A stretch of 64,000 bases of DNA from JBCCXZ01 sp965228005 (GTDB lineage: Bacteria; Planctomycetota; Planctomycetia; Pirellulales; Lacipirellulaceae), in assembly GCA_965228005.1 (NCBI GenBank), contig CBDDGV010000003.1, forward strand, positions 806,001 through 870,000, written 5' to 3'. The stretch's first letter is position 1; every line of letters begins with the position of its first letter. The position numbers and the translations under genes were made by a program. Below the pieces are notes generated by a model. It had not been told where the DNA came from and did not search any database. It was given only the letters and a program-made list of their open reading frames with translations. Below are positions 8,640 to 18,152 of the stretch, piece after piece.

Positions 8640-11600
8640 GTGGCAATGATGTCTGCATCCCCAACGCACCGGCCCGAGCCGATCGGGCCGGTGCGGTTTC
8701 TACGAGATTCGTTCGGCCGGCGTGGGGCAGCGCCGGCCTTCTTCTTTCTGTTGGTCGTCGTGTGGGCGGCCTCGACCGCGGTCGCCGCACCCAACGTCAT
8801 CTTCATCCTGGCCGACGACGTCGGCATCGGCGACCTAGGGCCCTACGGTCAGCAGACCGTGCAGACGCCGCACCTCGACCAGCTCGCCGCCGACGGGCTG
8901 ACCTTCAATCAGATGTACTCCGGTGCGCCGGTGTGCTCGCCGTCGCGGGCGATCCTCATGACCGGCCTGCACAACGGCCGGCACACCAACGGCAACGGCG
9001 TGGCCCTCCAGGCGGGCAACGTTACCGTGGCGGAGGTGCTCAAGACGCAGGGTTACGCAACCGGCGGCTTCGGCAAGTGGCACATCGGGTCGGGCGGTCA
9101 GGCCCTCCCCACGAACCAAGGGTTCGACGAGTACTACGGCATCCTGGACGGAGTGGCCGCTTGGGACCACTTCAACCCGAACATGCAGCGGCTCACTAGC
9201 GCCGCCCCCAACACGGTAGTGATTGAGCCGAACAACGGCGGCTTTACCGACGACCTCGTCGGCGCCGAGGCCGCCCAGTTCGTCAGCACGCACGCGCAGT
9301 CCGGGCAGCCGTTCTACGCGCAGGTCAACTTCCAGCTCGCGCACTTCGATATGGAAGTGCCGGAGCTGGAGCCGTACACGATCAACCAGTCCTGGCCCGA
9401 GTCGCGCAAGATCTTCGCTTCGATGATCACCCGCCTCGACCGATTGGTAGGCGAAGTCGTTGCCGCGGTGGACGACCCCAACGGCGACGGCGACACCTCC
9501 GACAGCGTCGCCGACAACACCCTGATTCTGTTCGCGAGCGACAACGGCACGCACATCGAGCCGCAGAACTGCTGCAAGGGCAACCACGGCCCCGACCTCG
9601 GCGTGTTCAGCGACGACCCGCACGACCCGGAATTCTTCGACAGCAACGGGCCGTACCGCGGCTGGAAACGCGACCTCTACGACGGCGGCATCAAAACCCC
9701 GTTCATCGCCCGCTGGGCCGGTACCGTGGCGCCCGGGCAGGTGAACGAGACGTTCTTCGGCGACTTCGCCGACTTCCTGCCCACGGTTGCGGAACTCTCC
9801 GGAGCCGAAACCCCCGTTGGCGTCGACGGCGAGTCGTTCGCCCACGTGCTCGACGGCACGTCGTCGCCTGACGACTTCGTAAAGGAGTTCCAGTACTTCG
9901 AGGGGCACGGCACACTCGGCGGCCTGCCTTCGCCCTCCCCGCGCCGGGCGCTCATCCGCGATGGCTACAAGGCCATCCAGTTCAACAACGGCAGCATCGA
10001 GATCTACGACCTGGTGAACGATGTCTCCGAAACCAATAACCTCTACGCGCAGAACCAGGCGTTGGCCAACGAGATGATCGCCCTGGCCACGGAGCAAGAT
10101 GGCGGCCAGGTACAGTACCGAACCTGGTTGTCGGGCGACTACTTCCACCAACCCGAGGGCTGGGCGGAGCTCGCTGCAGCAGGCGCCAACAGCATCGCGA
10201 CGCTCCGCGGCGACGGAAGCGGTCCGCGCGAGCTCTTCGTCGACCGCGACACGCCCGTCCTGGCGGTCGAAGTGGGCGGGGGGCCCGAGCCGGTCCGGCT
10301 TGTGGTGCTCGAAGACCAATCGCTGTCGTCGCCCAGCGGGGTGCGTGTCCGCCCGGGCGGGGAGCTGCGGCTCGAACAAGCAGCGGTCTCGGCACGGAAG
10401 CGCGTGGAGCTGCACAACGGCTCACTCACCGGCCGCGGGACGGTGACGGGCACACTGCTCAACTCCGGCCGCGTGGCCCCCGACGGGGCTTCCTCGGACC
10501 CGCCCCCGCCGCCTCTTCCCGACAAGGCGCTCGTGTTCGACTTCACCGGCGTCCAGGACGACGCCCCGCTCACGGCTACTTCGTTCCAAGACCTGTTATT
10601 ATCGCTCGACGCCGGTTTCGACTTTGGCCCCGGCACGCAGCCTCGCAGCTCTGGGCCGGACGGCTGGACCGGCAGCGACGCCGGTAACGAGTTCAACGCC
10701 GGCGGATTCAATACGGGCTCGCTCGCTTCGGCGATCGCGGCGGACGACTACCTGGGTTACACCGTCTCGCCCGCGCCCGGGTTCGAGTTGCTGCTGGAAG
10801 ACGTCGGCTTCAACCTGTGGCGTAACGGAGGGAACGCCGCTAACGATTACGCTATCCTCACCAGCGCCGACGGCTTCTCCGCCGGAGCCGCGCTCGCGCA
10901 GCTCAACGGCGTCACTACGCAGGGTCTCTCCAGTCAACAGACGTTTGAAGCGGTGCTCTCAGGCCCCCGGTTCGTGAGCGGGCCGCTGGAGGTGAGGCTC
11001 TACGGCTGGAACGCCAACGACAACCTGGCCAGCACGCACGTCAACGCGGTGACGCTCGGCGGCAAGCTGGTGGTCACGGGGGCCGTGGACGCGATCGACT
11101 TCGACTTCACCGGCGTGCAGGACGATGCGCCGCTGACGCAGACCAGCGTCCTGCACCCGAACCTGACGCTCGTCAGCGGCCTGGACTACGGGCCCAGCAC
11201 GCAGCCCCGCAGCGCCGGCCCCGACGGGCTCACCTCCACCGACGCCGGGAACGAGTTCAACGCCGGCGGGTTCGACACGGCGTCGCTGGTCGCCGCAATC
11301 GCGGCCGAGGACTACCTGACCTTCACCGTCCAGCCCGTTGCGGGGTTCGAGATGACCCTCCGCAGCGTCACGTTCAACCTCTGGCGAAACGGCGGCAACG
11401 CGGCCAACGACTACGCCATCCTCACCAGCATCGATGGCTTCTCGTCGGGGCAAGACCTGGGCCAGCTCAACGACATCTTCGATGCGGGGCTGGCCAACCA
11501 GCACGACTTCACGGCCTACTACGGCGGCGGCCAGGCGGTGACCGACCCGGTTGAGGTTCGCCTGTATGCCTGGAACGCCAACGACTTCCTGGCGAGCACC

Positions 11601-12215
11601 CACGTCAACGCCGTCTCGCTCGACGCGGCCTTTTCGTTGGCCGGAGGAGCCATCGCCGCCATCAACGGGGTTGGAGACGCGCCCATCGGCGTCATTGATC
11701 TCGACGGCGACTACGTGCAGTCCCCGGAGGGCACGCTTCAGATCGACGTCGGCGGCACACAGGCTGGAGTCGACTACGACCAGTTGACGATAGCCGGGGA
11801 CGCCCATCTAGACGGGACGCTCGAAGTTGCCCTGTTGGATGTTGGCGGCACAACTTTCTCTCCTGAGCCGGGCGATGGATTCGAAGTGATCACCGTGGAG
11901 GGGCAGCTCACGGGCGGTTTCTCGACGTTGGCAGCACCTCCGCTCTCTGCGGGCCTCGTCTGGGGGATCGAGTACACGCCCAGCGCAGCCACGCTCTTCG
12001 CGACCTACCCGGGCGACTTCGACTTCGACGGCGACGTTGATGTTGCCGACGCATTAGAGGCTCAGCGCCTCGGTGTAGCGCTGGACGATTGGGAGAGCTT
12101 CTTCGGCGTGGGCTCCGCCCTGCAAAGCGGAGCCGCAGTCCCCGAGCCGGCGGCTTGCAGGCTGCTTTGCTTCGTGCTGCTCGCATGCGGGCAGCGGCAA
12201 CCCTGGCGTCGCTAG
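8640..12215 (+). CDS. Very large sulfatase with tandem C-terminal modules, dockerin-like loop and PEP-CTERM
   Basis: The 1191-residue frame opens at GTG 8640. ATG 8646 or 8649 and GTG 8691 are alternatives, and a strong hairpin at 8666-8694 overlaps this region, so the start is uncertain. A signal peptide (about 31-50) precedes the sulfatase domain: PNVIFILADDVGIGDLGPYG, the formylglycine motif C99-S-P-S-R, FGKWHIG, then SDNGTHIEPQ and GGIKTPFIARW. After about residue 520 the catalytic part ends. A beta-rich linker, two copies of a ~180-residue module (VFDFTGVQDDAPLT and DFDFTGVQDDAPLT), a calcium-binding-type loop (DFDFDGDVDVADALEAQR) and VPEPAACRLLCFVLLACG complete it. The architecture suggests a surface-attached sulfatase with carbohydrate- or protein-binding modules; binding is inferred. 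Usual sulfatases are 450-650 residues. Confidence 0.88.
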   Translation: MAMMSASPTHRPEPIGPVRFLRDSFGRRGAAPAFFFLLVVVWAASTAVAAPNVIFILADDVGIGDLGPYGQQTVQTPHLDQLAADGLTFNQMYSGAPVCSPSRAILMTGLHNGRHTNGNGVALQAGNVTVAEVLKTQGYATGGFGKWHIGSGGQALPTNQGFDEYYGILDGVAAWDHFNPNMQRLTSAAPNTVVIEPNNGGFTDDLVGAEAAQFVSTHAQSGQPFYAQVNFQLAHFDMEVPELEPYTINQSWPESRKIFASMITRLDRLVGEVVAAVDDPNGDGDTSDSVADNTLILFASDNGTHIEPQNCCKGNHGPDLGVFSDDPHDPEFFDSNGPYRGWKRDLYDGGIKTPFIARWAGTVAPGQVNETFFGDFADFLPTVAELSGAETPVGVDGESFAHVLDGTSSPDDFVKEFQYFEGHGTLGGLPSPSPRRALIRDGYKAIQFNNGSIEIYDLVNDVSETNNLYAQNQALANEMIALATEQDGGQVQYRTWLSGDYFHQPEGWAELAAAGANSIATLRGDGSGPRELFVDRDTPVLAVEVGGGPEPVRLVVLEDQSLSSPSGVRVRPGGELRLEQAAVSARKRVELHNGSLTGRGTVTGTLLNSGRVAPDGASSDPPPPPLPDKALVFDFTGVQDDAPLTATSFQDLLLSLDAGFDFGPGTQPRSSGPDGWTGSDAGNEFNAGGFNTGSLASAIAADDYLGYTVSPAPGFELLLEDVGFNLWRNGGNAANDYAILTSADGFSAGAALAQLNGVTTQGLSSQQTFEAVLSGPRFVSGPLEVRLYGWNANDNLASTHVNAVTLGGKLVVTGAVDAIDFDFTGVQDDAPLTQTSVLHPNLTLVSGLDYGPSTQPRSAGPDGLTSTDAGNEFNAGGFDTASLVAAIAAEDYLTFTVQPVAGFEMTLRSVTFNLWRNGGNAANDYAILTSIDGFSSGQDLGQLNDIFDAGLANQHDFTAYYGGGQAVTDPVEVRLYAWNANDFLASTHVNAVSLDAAFSLAGGAIAAINGVGDAPIGVIDLDGDYVQSPEGTLQIDVGGTQAGVDYDQLTIAGDAHLDGTLEVALLDVGGTTFSPEPGDGFEVITVEGQLTGGFSTLAAPPLSAGLVWGIEYTPSAATLFATYPGDFDFDGDVDVADALEAQRLGVALDDWESFFGVGSALQSGAAVPEPAACRLLCFVLLACGQRQPWRR
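8666..8700 (+). terminator. Hairpin, possible terminator after the PEP-CTERM gene
   Basis: A 12-base inverted repeat (GCACCGGCCCGA / TCGGGCCGGTGC) with a 5-base loop is followed by GGTTTCT, a weak T run. It lies 34 bases after the stop at 8632 and inside the longest possible reading frame of the following sulfatase, so it either ends transcription of the PEP-CTERM gene or attenuates the sulfatase. Confidence 0.55.
10530..11630 (+). repeat. Tandem ~560-bp coding repeat in the large sulfatase
   Basis: Two adjacent ~180-residue modules share the order FDFTGVQDDAPLT, TQPRSxGPDG, GNEFNAGGF, FNLWRNGGNAANDYAILTS and NANDxLASTHVNAV. They run from about 10530 to 11075 and about 11098 to 11630. Residue identity is high by eye, pointing to an internal duplication. 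Confidence 0.85.
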
Positions 12216-12217
12216 GG

Positions 12218-13609
12218 CTAGCCGATTCGTGCGTAACCTGCTCGTTGCCAACAGATGCCGCAAGCCGCGGCCAACAGTGAGAGCGTGCACGCAGTCGGTT
12301 CCGGGACACTCGCTGTCGAAGCGGCGGGAGGAACAGAGACTCCCCGCTGCCAGACGAGCAGGTCGGCGAGGTCGCTGTCTCCGTCGCCTTCGGAGTCGGC
12401 CGATCCGTTAACGCCCGTGGCTGCCTGCCAACGCTGCAGGTCGGCCGTGTCGGTTTTGCCGTCCAGATCGAAGTCGCCCGCTGGGCCCGCCGCCGTAAAC
12501 ACGACGGAGCCGTTGCGGAAGGACGCGCCCTGTTGGAACACAAAATCCAGCTCCTGCGGCATCGCCGGGTCGTAGACAGCGCCAACCGGGAACCACTCGC
12601 CCGCTCCTAGAACCGACTCACCCAGCGGCCAGCCTTCTGCCAGGCCCGCCGCGGTCGCAACGCCTAGCGCTTCCCAACCGTCCCCGACGCCGTTCCCGCC
12701 TGGGAACCCGACCCGTTGCTGCTGATGCACGCCGGCCCAGCCCGAGGCGTCGATTGAGCCCGTGGAACTGGTGAGCTCGTAGTACGAGAGAGGAATGTCG
12801 ACCTCGGACCGGTTACGGATCAGTCCAGCGCCGGTCAACGGGTCGACCTCAAGCGAAAGGTTGTTCGGCATGCCGGCCAGCTCGGCAACCTCGAAGTCGG
12901 TCAGCGCCGTGTCGTAAACGCGGAAGTCGTCGATCAACCCGATGAAGTCCCCCGCCGGGGAGAACGCCGGCGAGCGGCCGATGTTGAGCTCCGTGGGCAA
13001 TCCGCCGCCGGTATTGATCGGCGTGGTAGCCGGGTTGCCGGCGGTGGGCGTCGCGGTGAGCAGCTCCCCGTCAAGCAGGACCTCCACGTCGAGGTAGTCC
13101 GACGCGCCCGCCGGGACGCGGATCGCGAGGTGCCGGAAACCGCCGTCGGCGCCGACGAAGTCCAAGCCGCTGCCCCAGGTGACGTTGCCGCCGGCGTACC
13201 TGAGCCGGACGCCGCCTCCTTCAAGCGACACATCGAACGACTGGCCGGCAGTGGACGAACCATAGCCGAACATCTTGTTCTCATCGCCGACCAGCTCCTG
13301 GTTGAACCAGAAGGCGATCGTCCGCTCCGCCGCCCCGTTCGGCATGGGGTTCTCCGCGGCAGGCAGACGCACGTAAGACAGCCCGTCGTCGTTGGGCAGC
13401 CGGATCGCCTCGTCCAGCACGCCCGGGATGCCTGTTCCGACCTGGCCGATGATGTCGCCGTTGTTGGTGCCCGACGCTTTATCGATGAAGGTGTTTGCGA
13501 ACCGGTCGGCTTCGTCGAAGGTGTAGTGGAGCACCAGGGCCGCGGCCGCGGGTCGGGCGCCGGGGGCCATCACCAATACCAGCACAAGAGTCCAAGGCGC
13601 GGTCCTCAT
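12218..13609 (-). CDS. LamG-like PEP-CTERM protein
   Basis: The frame is open to 13873, but ATG 13609 begins a signal peptide (MRTAPWTLVLVLVMAPGARP, then AAAA) and overlaps the stop of the upstream sulfatase by 4 bases (ATGA). The 463-residue product opens LVLHYTFDEADRFANTFIDK, typical of LamG/concanavalin-like domains, with FNQELVGDENKMFGYG, LNIGRSPAFSPAGDFIGLID and DFRVYDTALTDFEVAEL (to about residue 225). A second beta-rich part follows, then a dockerin-like loop (DFDLDGKTDTADLQRWQ, with EGDGDSDLADLLVWQR) and a PEP-CTERM tag (SVPEPTACTLSLLAAACG). Coupling to the sulfatase upstream suggests that the two act on the same polysaccharide, with this protein as binder; that is inference. It converges with the large sulfatase, leaving 2 bases between stop codons. 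Confidence 0.84.
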   Translation of the reverse strand: MRTAPWTLVLVLVMAPGARPAAAALVLHYTFDEADRFANTFIDKASGTNNGDIIGQVGTGIPGVLDEAIRLPNDDGLSYVRLPAAENPMPNGAAERTIAFWFNQELVGDENKMFGYGSSTAGQSFDVSLEGGGVRLRYAGGNVTWGSGLDFVGADGGFRHLAIRVPAGASDYLDVEVLLDGELLTATPTAGNPATTPINTGGGLPTELNIGRSPAFSPAGDFIGLIDDFRVYDTALTDFEVAELAGMPNNLSLEVDPLTGAGLIRNRSEVDIPLSYYELTSSTGSIDASGWAGVHQQQRVGFPGGNGVGDGWEALGVATAAGLAEGWPLGESVLGAGEWFPVGAVYDPAMPQELDFVFQQGASFRNGSVVFTAAGPAGDFDLDGKTDTADLQRWQAATGVNGSADSEGDGDSDLADLLVWQRGVSVPPAASTASVPEPTACTLSLLAAACGICWQRAGYARIG

Positions 13610-15537
13610 CGCGAGCCCCCGCAAGCACGCTGCCGGCAGCAGCCCGCCGTGATCGCCAGTCCGAAGACGCATGCGAACCCGCCCGGTTCGGGCACCGCGA
13701 CGAGCAACGCCTCGAACGAGCCCGGCCCGTTCGCGACTGTGTACGCCTCGCTGAATCCCGCGAAGTCGAGCCGATCGACCCGGCCGTCGAGGTTGAAGTC
13801 GCCCAAGCCGTAAGCAGTCATCGCCGGCTGGTCCGAGAAGTCGGCGAAGAAGGACGCCTTGAGCCGCTGCCAATCCGAGCTGTCAATCGAGCCGCTGCCG
13901 TCGAAGTCTCCCTGAGGGGTAAGCCAAAGCACCGGCGGGAGATCGACCGCGAGGCCCGTGGCCTTGAGGATCGGAGTCGATGCCCCGACCCTGCTGAGGT
14001 AGCTGTGCATGGCCAGGCTCAACTCGAAGGCCTTTGCCGGGTCGGTCGCGAGCAGGTCGGTCGTCTCGCCGATGTCGTTGCTCAGGTCGTAGAGCTCGTG
14101 CTGCCTGGTCTCGTACTGGAACACCATCTTGTGGGTGTCGTCGCGGACAGCGCTGGTGTACGAACCGCCCTCGAAGGTGATCCCCTGTTCCTGCCCCCGC
14201 TGGTCCTGGTTCGTGCGGTGGGGCAGGTGCCAATACTGATAGCCGCGTTCGTGCGGCCCGCCCTCAAGTGCCCCGGCGAAGCTCACACCGTCGATGACCG
14301 CGTTGCGGGGCACCGCTGGGTTGCTTTCCAACCCAGTCAACTCGAGCAGCGTCGGGTAGAAGTCGTGACTCGAAACGCGTGCGTCGCTGGTCGTGCCCTG
14401 CGTGATGTTGGCGTTCCCGGGCCAGCTGGTGATCATCGGCGTGCGGATGCCGCCCTCGTAGAGGCTGCCCTTGCCCTCGCGGAGGGGCCCGATCAGCGTC
14501 GGCGCGGGGTCGCCCAATTCGCTCACGGTGAGCCCGCCGTTGTCGGCCGCCAGCATGACGATCGTGTTGTCACGGATGCTGTCGGAGTTGTCGCCGTCGC
14601 CGTTGGGGTCTTCCAGCCGGTCGAGGATCCGGCCGAGCGACTCGTCCATCTTCTCGATCATCGCCGCGTAGATCGGGTTGTTGTGCCCCTTCAGGTCGAC
14701 GCCTTGGTTGGTTAGGTCGGCGATCTTTGCCGCGTACTTGTCGGTGACCGTCTGCGGGGCGTCCAGCGGCACATGGACTTGATAGGTCGACATCTTCAAG
14801 AAGAAGGGATTCGGGCCGCCGGCCCGCTGCGCGATGTAGCCCTCGGCAAAGCCCGACAGCACGTCGGTGAGGTAGGCATCAGCCGGGTACCCGGACTGTA
14901 TGCCGGGCATGCCTGACCAGCCCCCGTCGGCGCCGGCGAAGAACCCGTCAGAGATCGGGCTGCAGGGGCAGCCCGCCCCGCCGCCGGCGATGTTGTAGTC
15001 GAAGCCGTGGGAGGTGGGGCCTGCACCGGCGTGCCACTTGCCGATGAAACCCGTGTCGTAACCGCCTGCTGGGGAATTCAAGGCCTCCGCGATCGTGATC
15101 TCACTGGCTGGAGTGGCCCCCGAAGAGACGGGGGCGCGGAGGGTCGGGCTGGAGTTCGGAGAACCGCCGCCCGCGAGGTACGTGAAATTGGTCCGCGCGG
15201 TCGTCTTGCCGGTCAGCAGCGACGAACGCGTGGCCGAGCAGACCGGCGACGCCGAGTACGCCTGGTTGAACACCACGCCCGACTGTGCGAGCCGGAGCAT
15301 GTTCGGGGTCTCGTAGACGACGCTGCCGGTGGGGTTCAGCGCGGCGTCGTACTGCCAATCGGTCCACCCGAGGTCGTCGGCGAAGAACATCACGACGTTG
15401 GGACGCTCGCTCGCATCCACAGATCCGCCCGCGGCGGCGACCGCGAGGAACGTTGCCAACGAGGCAAGACCAAGCCCCCGTGCCCAGGAGCCGCCGGCTG
15501 TTTGGGAGCACCCCTTCCTGATGATTGCGTGCGGCAT
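13606..15537 (-). CDS. Sulfatase with PEP-CTERM-like tail
   Basis: I chose ATG 15537 (MPHAIIRKG), which starts 11 bases after the end of the upstream sulfatase and gives a signal peptide (GLGLASLATFLAVAAAGG). The 643-residue protein has NVVMFFADDLGWTDWQYDAA and the formylglycine site C100-S-A-T-R104; Ala replaces the usual Pro of C-x-P-x-R. IGKWHAG and ADNGGLTVSE follow, then YEGGIRTPMITSWPG. After about residue 515 come an EF-hand-like pair (DFDGSGSIDSSDWQRLK and DFNLDGRVDRLDFAGF) and a C-terminal VPEPGGFACVFGLAITAG. It should cleave sulfate esters outside the cell or in the periplasm. It sits in a tight minus-strand cluster sulfatase - sulfatase - LamG protein. Confidence 0.88.
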   Translation of the reverse strand: MPHAIIRKGCSQTAGGSWARGLGLASLATFLAVAAAGGSVDASERPNVVMFFADDLGWTDWQYDAALNPTGSVVYETPNMLRLAQSGVVFNQAYSASPVCSATRSSLLTGKTTARTNFTYLAGGGSPNSSPTLRAPVSSGATPASEITIAEALNSPAGGYDTGFIGKWHAGAGPTSHGFDYNIAGGGAGCPCSPISDGFFAGADGGWSGMPGIQSGYPADAYLTDVLSGFAEGYIAQRAGGPNPFFLKMSTYQVHVPLDAPQTVTDKYAAKIADLTNQGVDLKGHNNPIYAAMIEKMDESLGRILDRLEDPNGDGDNSDSIRDNTIVMLAADNGGLTVSELGDPAPTLIGPLREGKGSLYEGGIRTPMITSWPGNANITQGTTSDARVSSHDFYPTLLELTGLESNPAVPRNAVIDGVSFAGALEGGPHERGYQYWHLPHRTNQDQRGQEQGITFEGGSYTSAVRDDTHKMVFQYETRQHELYDLSNDIGETTDLLATDPAKAFELSLAMHSYLSRVGASTPILKATGLAVDLPPVLWLTPQGDFDGSGSIDSSDWQRLKASFFADFSDQPAMTAYGLGDFNLDGRVDRLDFAGFSEAYTVANGPGSFEALLVAVPEPGGFACVFGLAITAGCCRQRACGGSR

Positions 15538-15547
15538 CTCGGTCGAG

Positions 15548-17074
15548 CTACTTGATCTCGGGGCCCTTCGCCTCGGGGCGTTGCGAGGTCTGCGGCAACT
15601 CCGCTTTGGGATTCGGCTGAGGCAGCTTCGCGCCCATCGAGCCGCGCCACGAGACCAGCTTGGCGAGCATGTCGTCGCGGCGTTCGACCTCGACCTCCGC
15701 CAGGTCGCGGACCTCGCCGACATCTTCCGCCAGGTTGTAGAGTTCGACCCGATCGGTCTCGAACCACTGGATGAGCTTCCAGTCCCCTTCGCGGATCGCG
15801 GAGCCCGGACCGCCCCCTTGGTTGCTGAAGTGCGGGTAGTGCCAGTAGAGGGCCCCGCGTTCCATCGGGTCACCCCGAACGGCCGCCGAGACGTCGATGC
15901 CGTCGAGCCCCCCATGCTCTCTCTCTTCCAGCCCCGCGAGCGACGCGATCGTCGGGAACAGGTCTTCCCCGCTCACCGGCAAACCGTTTTCCGACCCGGC
16001 ATTCGCGCCGGGAGCCCGGATCACCAGAGGCACGCGCACTCCGCCTTCGTAGAGCCATCCCTTGCCCGCCCGGAGGGGGCGGTTGCTCGTCGGCCAGCCC
16101 TGGTCGGCCGAGATTGCACGGTCGCCCGTCGACAGCCCGCCGTTGTCCGACGTGAACACCACAACCGTGTCGTCTGCCAGCTCAAGCTCGTCGAGCTTCT
16201 TCAGCACCTTGCCGACGGCCTGGTCCATCGCCTCGATCATCGCCGCGTAGACCGCCGAGTCGTGGAGCATCCGCACACGCGTCACGCCCGAGGGTTCGAC
16301 GCCCCAGATCGGCCTGTCGTATTCGCCGAACGGGTTGCGTTTGCGCTCGTACTTCTGCCGCAGGTCTTCCCGCGCCACCAACGGCACGTGCACCGAGTAG
16401 AACGACAGAACCGCGAAGAACGGCTTGTGCCGATGGGTATCGATAAACCGAGTCGTCTCCGTAGCGAGCCGGTCGGGCAGGTGTTCGCCGGGGGGACCGT
16501 TGGGCAGGCGGGGATTGCCGTAGGGGGAGAAGTACTGCTTGCCGCCGAAGGGCCCGCCCTGCGACCACCCTCCAACGTTCTGGTCGAACCCCTGGTACTC
16601 CGGCCAATGCCGGTCATCGGAACCGAGGTGCCACTTCCCGGCGAAAAAAGTCGCGTACCCCGCGTCGTGGAACACCTCGCCGAGCGTCGTCTCGCCCAGC
16701 GGCAGGTTGCTGCGGTAACTCGCCGGCAGCAAACGCGTCTTGTCTCCGTACTGTTCCGGTTGCGGGGCGCCGATGTGCGCGGTCAGACCCAGCCGCGCGG
16801 GCGATTTCCCGGTCATCAGGCTCGCCCGCGAGGGGGAACAGACCGGGCACGATGCGTACCCGTTGGTGAACCGCACCCCGCCCGCGGCCAACCCGTCGAT
16901 CGCCGGCGTCTCGTAGAAGTCGCTCCCGTAGCAGCCCAGGTCGGTCCAACCCAGGTCGTCGGCAACGATCACGAGGACGTTGCGCGGAGAGTGCTCCGCC
17001 ACAGCAGGCGCGGCGAAGCAACCAACCAACGCGGCAACTACGAACGCCGCTGCATACTGACACCCGACTGTCAC
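15548..17074 (-). CDS. Sulfatase
   Basis: The frame is open to 17470, but the signal peptide begins at GTG 17074 (VTVGCQYAAAFVVAALVGCF), with TTG 17080 as an alternative. The 508-residue product is a standard-length sulfatase: RNVLVIVADDLGWTDLGCYG, formylglycine motif C79-S-P-S-R, FFAGKWHLGS, FTSDNGGLSTGD, then LYEGGVRVPLVIRAPG. A closing block SAIREGDWKLIQWFETDRVE carries the usual Lys. There is no sorting tag, so it is probably periplasmic. It lies upstream of, and is probably co-transcribed with, the sulfatase at 13.6-15.5 kb and the LamG protein. Three sulfatases within 9 kb argue for use of a heavily sulfated polymer. Confidence 0.9.
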   Translation of the reverse strand: MTVGCQYAAAFVVAALVGCFAAPAVAEHSPRNVLVIVADDLGWTDLGCYGSDFYETPAIDGLAAGGVRFTNGYASCPVCSPSRASLMTGKSPARLGLTAHIGAPQPEQYGDKTRLLPASYRSNLPLGETTLGEVFHDAGYATFFAGKWHLGSDDRHWPEYQGFDQNVGGWSQGGPFGGKQYFSPYGNPRLPNGPPGEHLPDRLATETTRFIDTHRHKPFFAVLSFYSVHVPLVAREDLRQKYERKRNPFGEYDRPIWGVEPSGVTRVRMLHDSAVYAAMIEAMDQAVGKVLKKLDELELADDTVVVFTSDNGGLSTGDRAISADQGWPTSNRPLRAGKGWLYEGGVRVPLVIRAPGANAGSENGLPVSGEDLFPTIASLAGLEEREHGGLDGIDVSAAVRGDPMERGALYWHYPHFSNQGGGPGSAIREGDWKLIQWFETDRVELYNLAEDVGEVRDLAEVEVERRDDMLAKLVSWRGSMGAKLPQPNPKAELPQTSQRPEAKGPEIK

Positions 17075-17148
17075 AGACAACCTACTTCTCTCCCGCTGCT
17101 CTTGAGCCTTGCCGCCTGTGGTATTGGAACGTTGAAATTGTGACGATA

Positions 17149-17177
17149 GGCGTCGACCCCCACGAGGGGCCGACGCC
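17149..17177. terminator. GC-rich inverted repeat between two minus-strand genes
   Basis: GGCGTCG and CGACGCC flank CCCC/GGGG arms, forming a near-perfect hairpin in the gap between the PEP-CTERM gene and the sulfatase. There is no clear T run on the minus-strand side, so it may be a processing or attenuation structure rather than a true terminator. Confidence 0.4.
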
Positions 17178-17210
17178 CAAAACCGTACTGCTGCCCCTAG
17201 CACGGCGCTG

Positions 17211-18092
17211 CTATCGCTTCCTCGAGGAACGAGTGACCAGGGCCAGCACTCCCAGCAAGCCGGCCAGCCCCGCGGCGGTCGGCTCGGGGATGGCCCGGAC
17301 GACGAGGTTATCGATCGCCCCAAACTTCGGCGCCCCGGCGTTGCCCGCCAGGTTGCTGTAGAACGAAAGGTAACCGCTCGAGACGCCGTCGAAGGTGATC
17401 GGCTGGGTCGCGGCCGGCGAGCCGTCGATCGAAACGCCGATCGCCCCCAGGGCACCTGCCCCGAAGCCATTCGGCGCCGCGACCGTCACGACCGCCGAGT
17501 GAGGATCATCGGCGCCGGTGAAGAATCCGCCGAGCGTTTGCGCCGGCGCGTCTCCGCCGTCCCACAGCTCCAGGTCTCCGTTCTGCTTGACCAGCACCGC
17601 CGCGTCGGCTCCGTTGGCCGAGTTGGTAAAGATGAACGTGTTGCCGTTGAACCCGCCCTGGTTCTCGATCTGGTCGGTGTCGTCCACGCCGATCGCCATG
17701 GTCAGGAAGCCGTTCATGCCCAATGCGACGCGCTGGAAGTCGAACTCCACGATGAAGCCGCCGGCCCCGCCAGACAGAGCCGCGAAATCGAGCTCTACCT
17801 GAGCCGCCCCGGCGATGAGTTGGGCCACCGAACCGTTGGTAGTCTGGTTGGCGCCGCCCGCGCGGCCTTGGCCGAAGGTGTAGGCCTGAACGTTGCTGCC
17901 GCCCAGGGCGTTGTCGTTGGAGCCCCAATCGGAGAGGCCGTTGCCGGAACCCGCGGGGTTGCCGTTGCCGTCGCCGCTGCCGGTGGTCCGGTTGAAGGAG
18001 TCAGAGAGAAGGACCGTCGCCGAAACGCTATCAACAAGCAAGCCGCTCGCCGCGATCAGGCTCAGTGTCCAGATACCCAGGTGTCGGATCAT
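17211..18092 (-). CDS. PEP-CTERM protein of the LSDSFxRTTG family
   Basis: A 293-residue secreted protein. The signal peptide MIRHLGIWTLSLIAASGLLV (then DSVSA) is followed by TVLLSDSFNRTTGSGDGNGN and a single beta-sandwich-like domain. It ends AIPEPTAAGLAGLLGVLALV followed by TRSSRKR, a PEP-CTERM signal. It is closely similar over its length to the upstream gene at 18.2-19.2 kb (shared NPxGSGNGxSDWGSNDNALGG and YTFGQGRAGGANQTT) and more distantly to those at 5.5-8.6 kb. Function unknown. Confidence 0.86.
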   Translation of the reverse strand: MIRHLGIWTLSLIAASGLLVDSVSATVLLSDSFNRTTGSGDGNGNPAGSGNGLSDWGSNDNALGGSNVQAYTFGQGRAGGANQTTNGSVAQLIAGAAQVELDFAALSGGAGGFIVEFDFQRVALGMNGFLTMAIGVDDTDQIENQGGFNGNTFIFTNSANGADAAVLVKQNGDLELWDGGDAPAQTLGGFFTGADDPHSAVVTVAAPNGFGAGALGAIGVSIDGSPAATQPITFDGVSSGYLSFYSNLAGNAGAPKFGAIDNLVVRAIPEPTAAGLAGLLGVLALVTRSSRKR

Positions 18093-18152
18093 TAGTCAGA
18101 ACCTCCAAGAAAGTAGAAAGTAAGAGTCGGTGAAGAGAGGGACCGGGCAGGC

